6,151 nt of DNA, taken from Treponema sp. (GTDB lineage: Bacteria; Spirochaetota; Spirochaetia; Treponematales; Breznakiellaceae). Each line of letters begins with the position of its first letter. The first letter of the stretch is position 1. The stretch covers positions 1-6,151 of the forward strand of contig WQZW01000096.1 in NCBI GenBank assembly GCA_009780545.1, given 5' to 3'. The notes below the pieces were generated by a model, which worked only from the letters and a program-made list of their open reading frames with translations, made no database searches and was not told the origin of the DNA. A program made the position numbers and the translations under genes. Shown one piece after another: positions 1 through 4,865 of this stretch.

Positions 1-45
1 GTTGAAATCATGCCGGCCCTTTCCTACCTCAACCGTAGTTTTCAT
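1..45 (-). CDS. Possible 5' end of a gene leaving the window (15 codons visible)
   Basis: On the minus strand an ATG at 45-43 opens a frame that stays open to the window edge, reading MKTTVEVGKGRHDFN. I do not recognise the product from 15 residues. Upstream there is only a purine-rich AGAAG-like stretch a few bases before the ATG, so ribosome-binding support is weak. It has the same direction as rsmG and would follow it by 77 bases, with the two-hairpin repeat at 87-133 in between. It could equally be a chance open stretch; the sequence beyond base 1 would decide. Confidence 0.35.
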   Translation of the reverse strand, partial: MKTTVEVGKGRHDFN

Positions 46-86
46 AAATTCTTCTATCAGTATTCAGGCTCTACCGATAAATGCGT

Positions 87-133
87 GGAGTTTTGCCTAT
101 CAAAACTCCTAAGTCCATCCTTTCAGGATGGAC
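87..133 (-). repeat. Two-hairpin composite repeat, copy C (overlaps rsmG 3' end)
   Basis: Two adjacent inverted repeats separated by 3 bases. On the plus strand, GGAGTTTTG (87-95) pairs with CAAAACTCC (101-109) around a 5-base loop. GTCCATCCT (113-121) pairs with AGGATGGAC (125-133) around TTC. Read on the minus strand the order is variable stem, spacer, GGAGTTTTG stem, then AC. That is the same architecture as copies at 2682-2731 and 2838-2889, which read this way on the plus strand. The copy therefore lies in opposite orientation to the other two. No T-run directly follows either stem on the minus strand, so it is not a standard intrinsic terminator, although it may still act at the RNA level. 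Confidence 0.8.
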
Positions 134-830
134 AATCGATCAGCAGCAAGTGCCGCTCTTCCTCCAGGTCGGGGACGGGGCAGGGAAGCAGTTGCCAGCG
201 GCCTTCCAGGGCGGGGATGGCGGCTTGGAGGGCGGCGATCTCGGCTTCGGCCTTTTCCCGGCGGCCCTTGTAGGCGGCGAGGGTTCCGCCTTTGCGGCAG
301 AGGCGGGCGAGTTTGCGGTAGATTTCCGGGGTGAGGGGGCGGAAGGCGCGGAAGACGAGCAGGGAGAAGGGGCCGAGGCGGGTCTTTTCCATTTCCTGCT
401 CCTCGACGGTAACGTTCTTCAGGGCCAGCAGGGAGGCCATGGTGCGGAGGAAGCCGGCGCGGCGGCCTTTGTTTTCGATAAGGGTGAAGGGCACTTCCGG
501 CATGGCCAGGGCAAGGGGGATTCCGGGGAGGCCGGCGCCGGAACCTATGTCGGCGATGCTTTTCCGCCCGTCCGCTCCGGCAGGGGCCGAGGCGAGCTTT
601 TCGGCGATGATCCCCAGCGGGGAAAGGGAGTCCAGGATGTGCCGTTGGATGATTTCCTGCCGGTCGTCGGTTCCCACAAGGCTCAGGGCCGGGTTGCCGG
701 CCTGTATCTCACGGACGTAGCGGTCCAGAAGCCGGGCGATGCGGTCCGATGCGGGGGAAAGCAGCTCGGCGGCCCGGCTGTCGGCCCGGCCGATCAGGTC
801 AAGCCCGCGGGCAAGGTCGTCGTGGGGCAT
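123..830 (-). CDS. rsmG: 16S rRNA (guanine-527-N7)-methyltransferase RsmG (GidB)
   Basis: 235 residues, close to the usual family length. RsmG is a cytoplasmic SAM-dependent enzyme that places the N7-methyl group on G527 of 16S rRNA; loss of the enzyme is known to give low-level streptomycin resistance. The Rossmann SAM-binding loop is clear at about residues 94-103 (DIGSGAGLPG), followed by IPLAL, an acidic strand end (LIEN, 117-120) and the family's G-R-R-x-x-FLR segment. HILDSL (64-69), FRAFRPL (160-166) and YKG (187-189) also fit RsmG. The start is ATG at 830-828, with AAGGAG six bases upstream. That ribosome site straddles the stop codon of the preceding ABC gene, which ends only 3 bases before, so translation is probably coupled. 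The family-typical end ERHLLLI is followed by a DCPS tail. Codons for C, P and S and the TGA stop fall in the hairpin repeat at 113-133, so the end appears rewritten by the repeat. The fold and likely activity look intact. Confidence 0.95.
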   Translation of the reverse strand: MPHDDLARGLDLIGRADSRAAELLSPASDRIARLLDRYVREIQAGNPALSLVGTDDRQEIIQRHILDSLSPLGIIAEKLASAPAGADGRKSIADIGSGAGLPGIPLALAMPEVPFTLIENKGRRAGFLRTMASLLALKNVTVEEQEMEKTRLGPFSLLVFRAFRPLTPEIYRKLARLCRKGGTLAAYKGRREKAEAEIAALQAAIPALEGRWQLLPCPVPDLEEERHLLLIDCPS

Positions 831-833
831 CGC

Positions 834-2645
834 CTACTCCTTGTACTGGGCCAGGCACAACTTGTAGTACCTGCCTCTCATTGCCATAAGTTCCTCGTGG
901 GTGCCCTGCTCCTCGATCCGGCCGTCGTCGATGAACAGTATCCTCGTGCAGTTCCGTATCGTGGAAAGCCGGTGGGCGATGATGAAGCTGGTGCGGCCCT
1001 TCATCAGCGTTTTGATCCCCTCCTGCACGAGCTGTTCCGTTCCGGTGTCGATGCTGCTGGTCGCCTCGTCCAGGATCAGGATTCTCGGGTCGGAGATCAG
1101 CGTGCGGGTAAAGGCCAGGAGCTGGCGTTCGCCCTGCGAGATGCCGCCGCCCCGTTCGCTTATCGGGGTTTCGTAGCCCTGGGGCAGCCGTTCGATAAAA
1201 CGGTCGGCGCCGATGAGGGCGGCGGCCCGGCGGATTTCCTCGTCGCTCGCGTCCAGCTTGCCGTAGCGGATATTGTCGGCGATGCTGCCGGAAAACAAAA
1301 AGCTCTCCTGCAGCATTATCCCCATCTGGCGCCTCAGGCTGTGCAGGCGGACCTTCATGATGTCCTGCCCGTCGATCAGCACCTGCCCCTCGCCGATGTT
1401 GTAGAACCGGGCCAGCAGGTTGACGATGGTGGTCTTGCCGGCTCCGGTCGGGCCCACGATGGCGATGCTCTCTCCCGGATGTCCCTCGAAGCTGACGTCC
1501 TTCAGCACCTGCCTTGCGCCGTCGTAGCTGAAGCCGATGTTCCGGAACTCGACATGGCCGCGCACGAAGGGAAAGTCCACCGCATCCGGCTCGTCCTTGA
1601 TCGTCACCGGTTCGGCGATGGTGTCAAAGATCCTGTCAAGATAGGCCATCGCCGAAATGAACGTGTTGTAGATGTTCGCAAGGTTGATGATCGGCTGCCA
1701 GAACCGCCAGGTATAGTTGCCCATGGCAAGGAGCATCCCGAAACTGGCCATCGGCACCATGAAGTACGCCCCGGTAACGTACAGGAACGAATACACCAGT
1801 TGGGCGATGGTCTCCACGGAAAACCAGACGCTGTTGGAGATGTAGATCGCCTTCATCCAGCCGGCGTTGCGCTGCCCGGCAAGGTCGTCCATGATGGCCA
1901 GGTTCCGTTCCTGCCGGTCGAAGGCCTGGGTTACCGTCACGCCGTCGATGGATTCCTGGACGTAGGCGTTGAGGTTGGCGTTCTTGTTGGAAACGTTCTG
2001 CCAGGCCCGCCGCTGCATGGGCTTTATCGTCCAGACGAAAACGGCGAACAGGGGAAGGCCGAGGACGACCACCGTGGCAAGCTGCGGATGCACCCTGAAC
2101 ATGAAAAAAATGATGAAAATGATGTTGAGCACTTCGATGATGAAATTGATGATGCCGTTGGAAAGCGCGTCCGAAACGCTGTTGACGTAGGGCACCACCC
2201 TGACAAAGATCTTGCCATGCGGCCGGCTGTCGTAAAAGCTGAAGGCCAGCTTCTGCAGGTGGGAGAACAGGTCGTAGCGTATGTCGTGGATAATGCCGGT
2301 TCCGGCCTTCGCCACCAGCACGTTCCGCACCGTGCCCAGAACGGTACTGACGACGATGGTCAGCGCCAGGAAGCCGGCCATGATCAGCAAAAGCCGAAAA
2401 TCCTTGTTGGGCACCGCCTCGTCCATGGCCCGCATGATGAACAGCGGCCCGGAAAGCGAGACGATGTTCGCCACCACGCTCAGGGCCAACGCCAGCTTCA
2501 GCGAGGTCTGTGCCTTGAGAACGTAGGTCAGGCACCGCTTGATGTTGAACAGGCTGACCTTCTCGTCCAGGTACTCGTCCACATCGTAACGGTTCCGCCC
2601 CTCGGCCGTCTTCTGCCGTCGTTCCGGCTTGTCCTTCCGTGCCAT
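834..2645 (-). CDS. Half-size ABC exporter subunit with intact catalytic Glu and His (heterodimer partner)
   Basis: 603 residues from the chosen start. It is a type IV (multidrug/lipid exporter-like) half transporter: an N-terminal domain with about six membrane helices (roughly residues 49-71, 85-106, 165-183, 189-207, 273-297 and 302-326), then an ABC ATPase. Walker A GPTGAGKTT is at about 398-406, the Q-loop Gln near 446, Walker B LILDEATSS with Asp 526 and Glu 527, and the switch His near 558 (IIAHRLSTI). The ABC signature is ISQGE instead of LSGGQ (about 502-506), a change typical of one half of asymmetric heterodimeric exporters (BmrCD, LmrCD and TM287/288 types). The substrate cannot be read from sequence. 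ATG at 2645 is preferred because AAGGA lies six bases upstream; ATG at 2648 is possible. A longer frame opening with TTG at 2687 would start inside a repeat hairpin and has no ribosome site. The gene is followed after 3 bases by rsmG. Confidence 0.93.
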   Translation of the reverse strand: MARKDKPERRQKTAEGRNRYDVDEYLDEKVSLFNIKRCLTYVLKAQTSLKLALALSVVANIVSLSGPLFIMRAMDEAVPNKDFRLLLIMAGFLALTIVVSTVLGTVRNVLVAKAGTGIIHDIRYDLFSHLQKLAFSFYDSRPHGKIFVRVVPYVNSVSDALSNGIINFIIEVLNIIFIIFFMFRVHPQLATVVVLGLPLFAVFVWTIKPMQRRAWQNVSNKNANLNAYVQESIDGVTVTQAFDRQERNLAIMDDLAGQRNAGWMKAIYISNSVWFSVETIAQLVYSFLYVTGAYFMVPMASFGMLLAMGNYTWRFWQPIINLANIYNTFISAMAYLDRIFDTIAEPVTIKDEPDAVDFPFVRGHVEFRNIGFSYDGARQVLKDVSFEGHPGESIAIVGPTGAGKTTIVNLLARFYNIGEGQVLIDGQDIMKVRLHSLRRQMGIMLQESFLFSGSIADNIRYGKLDASDEEIRRAAALIGADRFIERLPQGYETPISERGGGISQGERQLLAFTRTLISDPRILILDEATSSIDTGTEQLVQEGIKTLMKGRTSFIIAHRLSTIRNCTRILFIDDGRIEEQGTHEELMAMRGRYYKLCLAQYKE

Positions 2646-2648
2646 CAT

Positions 2649-2656
2649 CCTTCCTT
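2649..2656 (-). promoter_or_regulatory. Ribosome binding site for the ABC gene at 834-2645
   Basis: The minus strand reads AAGGAAGG directly before two consecutive ATG codons (2648 and 2645). Measured from AAGGA, spacing is 3 bases to the first ATG and 6 to the second, favouring the second. This site decides the start against the TTG-initiated extension. Confidence 0.6.
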
Positions 2657-2668
2657 GAAAGAGAAATT

Positions 2669-2749
2669 CATAATGAGGGCGGTCCAATCTTCTGTGAAGA
2701 TTGGACTCGGAGTTTTGCTTTGCAAAACTCCACCCTTTTACCCATTATG
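2669..2749. repeat. Two-hairpin composite repeat, copy A, with an enclosing outer stem
   Basis: The core is two perfect inverted repeats. GTCCAATCTTC (2682-2692) pairs with GAAGATTGGAC (2696-2706) around TGT. GGAGTTTTGC (2709-2718) pairs with GCAAAACTCC (2722-2731) around TTT. Outside them CATAATG (2669-2675) is complementary to CATTATG (2743-2749). G2677-G2678 can continue the pairing with C2741-C2742 if A2676 is bulged. The whole can thus be drawn as a three-way junction: an outer stem enclosing two hairpins. The left outer arm lies about 20 bases upstream of the ATG of the ABC gene at 834-2645, so in the transcript the element would sit in that gene's leader. Hairpins are seen directly; folding of the outer stem in vivo is inference. 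Confidence 0.75.
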
Positions 2750-2750
2750 C

Positions 2751-2767
2751 GGGGGGCCAAGCCCCCC
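2751..2767. repeat. G/C-only hairpin
   Basis: GGGGGGC (2751-2757) pairs with GCCCCCC (2761-2767) around CAA. It lies two bases before the next hairpin (2770-2801), forming another doublet. The G-run could alternatively pair with the C-run at 2803-2808 and enclose that hairpin, so more than one fold is possible. Confidence 0.65.
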
Positions 2768-2769
2768 TG

Positions 2770-2801
2770 AGGTCGAGCCCCGCAGTAGCGGGTCTCGACC
2801 T
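2770..2801. repeat. Longest hairpin of the array (14-position stem, one mismatch)
   Basis: AGGTCGAGCCCCGC (2770-2783) faces GCGGGTCTCGACCT (2788-2801) around an AGTA loop. Thirteen of 14 positions pair; the exception is C2778 opposite T2793. It shares no obvious arm sequence with the TCCAATC or GGAGTTTTG stems, so it may belong to a different repeat family. Confidence 0.7.
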
Positions 2802-2810
2802 ACCCCCCGA

Positions 2811-2827
2811 GCGGGGTTCCACCCCGC
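2811..2827. repeat. Short hairpin GCGGGGT/ACCCCGC
   Basis: GCGGGGT (2811-2817) pairs with ACCCCGC (2821-2827) around TCC. It is short but perfect and follows the same short-loop design as its neighbours. Flanking C-runs allow alternative pairings with the same G-run. Confidence 0.55.
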
Positions 2828-2837
2828 AACGCCCCCG

Positions 2838-2889
2838 ATCCAATCCGGCGGAGCCGGATTGGATTCGGAGTTTTGCTTTGCAAAACTCC
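2838..2889 (+). repeat. Two-hairpin composite repeat, copy B
   Basis: ATCCAATCCGGC (2838-2849) pairs with GCCGGATTGGAT (2853-2864) around GGA. After two bases, GGAGTTTTGC (2867-2876) pairs with GCAAAACTCC (2880-2889) around TTT. The stretch from TTGGA of the first stem through the second stem to CAC is the same as in copy A (2682-2731) apart from one base (C2706 versus T2864). The tip of the first stem differs completely (CCGGC here, CTTC there), with both arms changed in concert. Orientation equals copy A and is opposite to the copy at 87-133. Confidence 0.85.
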
Positions 2890-2892
2890 ACT

Positions 2893-2910
2893 CCGCCGGT
2901 AAACCGGCGG
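2893..2910. repeat. Hairpin CCGCCGGT/ACCGGCGG at the 3' edge of the upstream ABC gene
   Basis: CCGCCGGT (2893-2900) pairs with ACCGGCGG (2903-2910) around AA, or with a four-base TAAA loop if the innermost pair is left open. It ends 22 bases from the stop codon of the ABC gene at 2933-4729. An alternative pairing, CGGCATT (2908-2914) with AATGCCG (2925-2931), would compete with it. Confidence 0.65.
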
Positions 2911-2932
2911 CATTCCTGTCAACCAATGCCGT

Positions 2933-4729
2933 TCAGCATTCTCCGGATTCACCAAGGCCGGAGTTGTACTGCAGCGTCCAGATCCTGTGGTAAAATCCCT
3001 TCATCGCCATAAGCTCGGCGTGGTTTCCCCGTTCGATGATTCGGCCCCGGTCCATCACCAGGATAAGGTCGGCTCCCCGGAACGAGGAAATCCTCTGGGC
3101 GATGACGATCTTCGTGCAGGGAAAGTCCAGGTTCCGCATCTGCTCCTGGATGTACTGTTCGGTCTCGCTGTCCACCGCCGAGACGGTATCGTCCAGGATC
3201 AGGACCGCCGGTCGTATCGCCAGGGCCCGCGCCAGGGCGATCCGCTGCCGTTGCCCGCCTGAAAGTCCCACCCCGCGTTCGCCGACCAGGGTTGCGTAGC
3301 CGTCGGCCATTTCCCCGATAAAGCCGTCGGCATCGGCCTGGGCCGCCCGCCCGCGAATCTCCGCCTCGGCCATCCCTTCCCTGCCGTAGGAAATGTTCCC
3401 GCCCACCGAATCGGAAAAAAGGAACACGTCCTGCATGGCGATTCCCAGGTTCCGGCGCAGGGAGGAAAGGGTGTAGCGGCGAACGTCGGTTCCGTCGAGC
3501 AGCACCACGCCGGAATCCGGTTCGTAAAAGCGGGCGAGGGTGTTGACCAGCGAGGTCTTGCCGGAACCGGTGCTGCCCAGAATCCCCACCGTGGAACCGG
3601 CCTCGGCCACGAAGCTGATGTCGCTCAGAATCGTTTTTCCTTCCATAGTAAGGCTCACGTTCCGGAACTCGACCTTTCCGGCCGGCCGCCCGACCAGTTC
3701 CGCGGCATCGGGCTCGTCGGCGATTCCCACCTCGGCCTCGACCACTTCCCGCAGCATCTCGCCGGAAGCGGTGTACCGTTCGATGTCGGCAAGCAGCGGG
3801 CCGAGCATCCGGAGCGGGCCGGCCAGCGCCCAGGTAAGCGAGGAAAAGGCGATGTACTGCCCCGGCGTCATCCATTCCCGAATCAAGAAGTAGCCGCCGA
3901 CCACCAGCGTGATCACCACCAGAAGCTCGCTCACCATGTCCAGGATGGGCTGGTACTTGGCCGCTATCAACGAATTGCCGTAGCTGGTGTCCCGAAAGTC
4001 GGCGTTGAACGTTTCGAAGCGTTCCTTCTCGTGCTCCTCCCGGGCGAAGGCCCGCACGACCCGGTTGCCGTCGATGTTTTCCGTCACCGCCGTCCCGAGC
4101 CGGGTGAGCTTCTGCCTGAGCAACACGAACCTCGGCCTGATCCGTTTCCTGAACCGGTGGCTGATGAGCAAAATCAGCGGCGTGACGGCGACCAGGCACA
4201 GGGCCAGCCGCCAGTTGATGACGACGTACAGGGTAAAAACCGAGACGAACAGCACCACCGAATCGACGAACTGGTAGGAAACCCAGGCCACCGTGTGCCG
4301 CAGCCGGTCCAGGTCCTGCGTCATCCGGGTCATCAGGTTGCCGGTGGCGAAACGCCCGAGGAAAACGTGGTCCTGCTTTTGGACCATGCGGAACATGTCC
4401 CGGCGGATGTCGGTCATCACGACGGTGCTGGACTTTTCCATCAGGGCCTGCATCAGGTAGCGGAGGCAGAGCCTGGTCATCTGCACGGCAAACATTATTG
4501 CCAAAATCCGCAACAGCGGTTCGGTGTTCTGCGGGATGATTACGTCGTCGATGAGCCTGCGGGCGAACATCGGGTTGACGATCCACATCGACGCGCTCAC
4601 CGCCGAAAGCACGAGGCCGGCGACAAAGGCCGCCCGCCTTCCCCGCATATAGTTCCAAATCCACCGCACGTGGGACACGAAAATCTCCTTCCGAGGCGAG
4701 GTCCTGATCATTTCCCGATTCCCCAGCAT
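2933..4729 (-). CDS. Half-size ABC exporter subunit with degenerate ATP site (heterodimer partner)
   Basis: 598 residues, an inner-membrane half transporter: a six-helix N-terminal domain (about residues 31-53, 71-96, 149-172, 175-191, 260-283, 291-310) and a C-terminal ATPase. Walker A GSTGSGKTS is at 385-393, Q-loop Gln at 433, signature LSGGQ at 489-493, Walker B VLILDD with Asp 513. Two key residues are altered. The catalytic Glu position is Asp 514, and the switch His is Gln 545 (IVIAQRISSF). This is the known pattern of the degenerate half of heterodimeric exporters. Its intact LSGGQ would complete the competent ATP site with the partner encoded at 834-2645. The two genes are on the same strand but separated by 287 bases of hairpins, which is unusual for such pairs. 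The start is uncertain: ATG 4729 has no good ribosome site, and ATG 4711 (six codons later) is an alternative. The substrate is not predictable. Confidence 0.93.
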   Translation of the reverse strand: MLGNREMIRTSPRKEIFVSHVRWIWNYMRGRRAAFVAGLVLSAVSASMWIVNPMFARRLIDDVIIPQNTEPLLRILAIMFAVQMTRLCLRYLMQALMEKSSTVVMTDIRRDMFRMVQKQDHVFLGRFATGNLMTRMTQDLDRLRHTVAWVSYQFVDSVVLFVSVFTLYVVINWRLALCLVAVTPLILLISHRFRKRIRPRFVLLRQKLTRLGTAVTENIDGNRVVRAFAREEHEKERFETFNADFRDTSYGNSLIAAKYQPILDMVSELLVVITLVVGGYFLIREWMTPGQYIAFSSLTWALAGPLRMLGPLLADIERYTASGEMLREVVEAEVGIADEPDAAELVGRPAGKVEFRNVSLTMEGKTILSDISFVAEAGSTVGILGSTGSGKTSLVNTLARFYEPDSGVVLLDGTDVRRYTLSSLRRNLGIAMQDVFLFSDSVGGNISYGREGMAEAEIRGRAAQADADGFIGEMADGYATLVGERGVGLSGGQRQRIALARALAIRPAVLILDDTVSAVDSETEQYIQEQMRNLDFPCTKIVIAQRISSFRGADLILVMDRGRIIERGNHAELMAMKGFYHRIWTLQYNSGLGESGEC

Positions 4730-4742
4730 ACACCGGGAGCCT

Positions 4743-4771
4743 ATTTTTGTCCAGCGATCGGAAGGTTTGAA
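4743..4771 (-). promoter_or_regulatory. Candidate promoter for the ABC-ABC-rsmG unit
   Basis: On the minus strand TTCAAA (4771-4766) is followed after 17 bases by AAAAAT (4748-4743). Each matches the sigma-70 consensus hexamers at 4 of 6 positions. Transcription would begin near 4736, leaving a very short leader before ATG 4729 or about 25 bases before ATG 4711, which would favour the later start. This is the best spaced pair I found in the divergent gap, but the matches are modest. Confidence 0.3.
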
Positions 4772-4825
4772 CGTATGTGGGGGATTTTGTCGGACGAAGG
4801 AAAGGTTGACGCGGAGCCTTGACAG

Positions 4826-4833
4826 AAGGAGGT
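4826..4833 (+). promoter_or_regulatory. Consensus Shine-Dalgarno upstream of a tiny ORF
   Basis: AAGGAGGT, a full match to the anti-SD core, stands nine bases before an ATG at 4843. That ATG opens only a six-codon frame. The region from here to 4865 looks like a partial tandem duplication of a translation start: AGAAGGAGG...CAGCCATGA, then AGGAAGGAGG...GAGCATGA. Confidence 0.5.
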
Positions 4834-4842
4834 CCGTCAGCC

Positions 4843-4863
4843 ATGATTAAGGAAGGAGGCTGA
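4843..4863 (+). CDS. Possible six-codon leader ORF (MIKEGG)
   Basis: ATG ATT AAG GAA GGA GGC TGA encodes MIKEGG. It is preceded by a consensus ribosome site and ends two bases before the ATG of the secreted-protein gene at 4866. Its body contains the ribosome site of that gene (4851-4859), so ribosomes on the mini-ORF would occlude and then hand over to the downstream start. TCAGCC (4837-4842) and GGCTGA (4858-4863) are complementary and bracket the mini-ORF as a possible hairpin. It may be a regulatory leader or merely the relic of a duplicated start region. If transcription started from a TTGACA-like element at 4819-4824, the mini-ORF would not be in the transcript. Confidence 0.3.
   Translation: MIKEGG
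4851..4859 (+). promoter_or_regulatory. Ribosome binding site of the secreted-protein gene
   Basis: GGAAGGAGG lies six bases before the ATG at 4866, a near-ideal site that fixes the start of the secreted-protein gene. Part of it lies in the loop, and its last GG in the 3' arm, of the possible TCAGCC/GGCTGA hairpin (4837-4863). Confidence 0.75.
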
Positions 4864-4865
4864 GC

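Larger units (their letters stand above)
2682..2910. repeat. Array of eight short-loop hairpins filling the gap between two ABC genes
   Basis: The 287-base gap (2646-2932) contains eight consecutive, non-overlapping inverted repeats, most with 2-4 base loops. Spans are 2682-2706, 2709-2731, 2751-2767, 2770-2801, 2811-2827, 2838-2864, 2867-2889 and 2893-2910. They cover 182 of 229 bases. Stems run from 7 to 14 base pairs; only the 14-pair stem has a mismatch. Several are doublets two or three bases apart. Except for the GGAGTTTTGC stem, present twice, and the TCCAATC stem base, present twice, arm sequences are unrelated, so this is not a simple tandem repeat or a CRISPR array. I see no convincing ORF or ordinary terminator (stem plus T-run). 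The array interrupts two genes that probably encode one heterodimer, suggesting insertion and build-up of repeat elements inside an operon, or an RNA-level control region. Confidence 0.85.

Noticed and set aside
87..133. Intrinsic terminator of the rsmG operon
   Set aside because: The stems are good but no T-run directly follows on the minus strand. The same stems occur inside the operon, where a strong terminator would be harmful.
2646..2687. N-terminal extension of the ABC protein starting at TTG 2687
   Set aside because: The TTG lies inside a repeat hairpin with no ribosome site, while AAGGAAGG directly precedes ATG 2648/2645.
2682..2910. CRISPR array
   Set aside because: There is no regularly spaced direct repeat with unique spacers. 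The elements are different palindromes with 2-19 base gaps.
81..2993. 970-codon plus-strand open frame running opposite rsmG and the ABC gene at 834-2645
   Set aside because: Its translation is low-complexity in character (rich in G, A, V, H, D, Q), matches no family and lies wholly antisense to two clearly recognised genes. It is a by-product of high GC with few stops in the opposite frame.
4031..4822. 263-codon plus-strand frame antisense to the ABC gene
   Set aside because: His/Asp/Gln/Pro-rich antisense translation with no recognisable domain or ribosome site.
2949..4844. 631-codon minus-strand frame overlapping the ABC gene at 2933-4729 in another frame
   Set aside because: Arg/Gly/Pro/Ala-rich shadow translation without domains. 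The overlapping frame has every ABC motif in the right order.
4819..4849. Sigma-70 promoter TTGACA with a -10 near 4842-4849 for the secreted-protein gene
   Set aside because: The -35 is perfect, but CATGAT at 17 bases or TGATTA at 19 bases are poor -10 matches. The start would fall within the ribosome site, leaving almost no leader.
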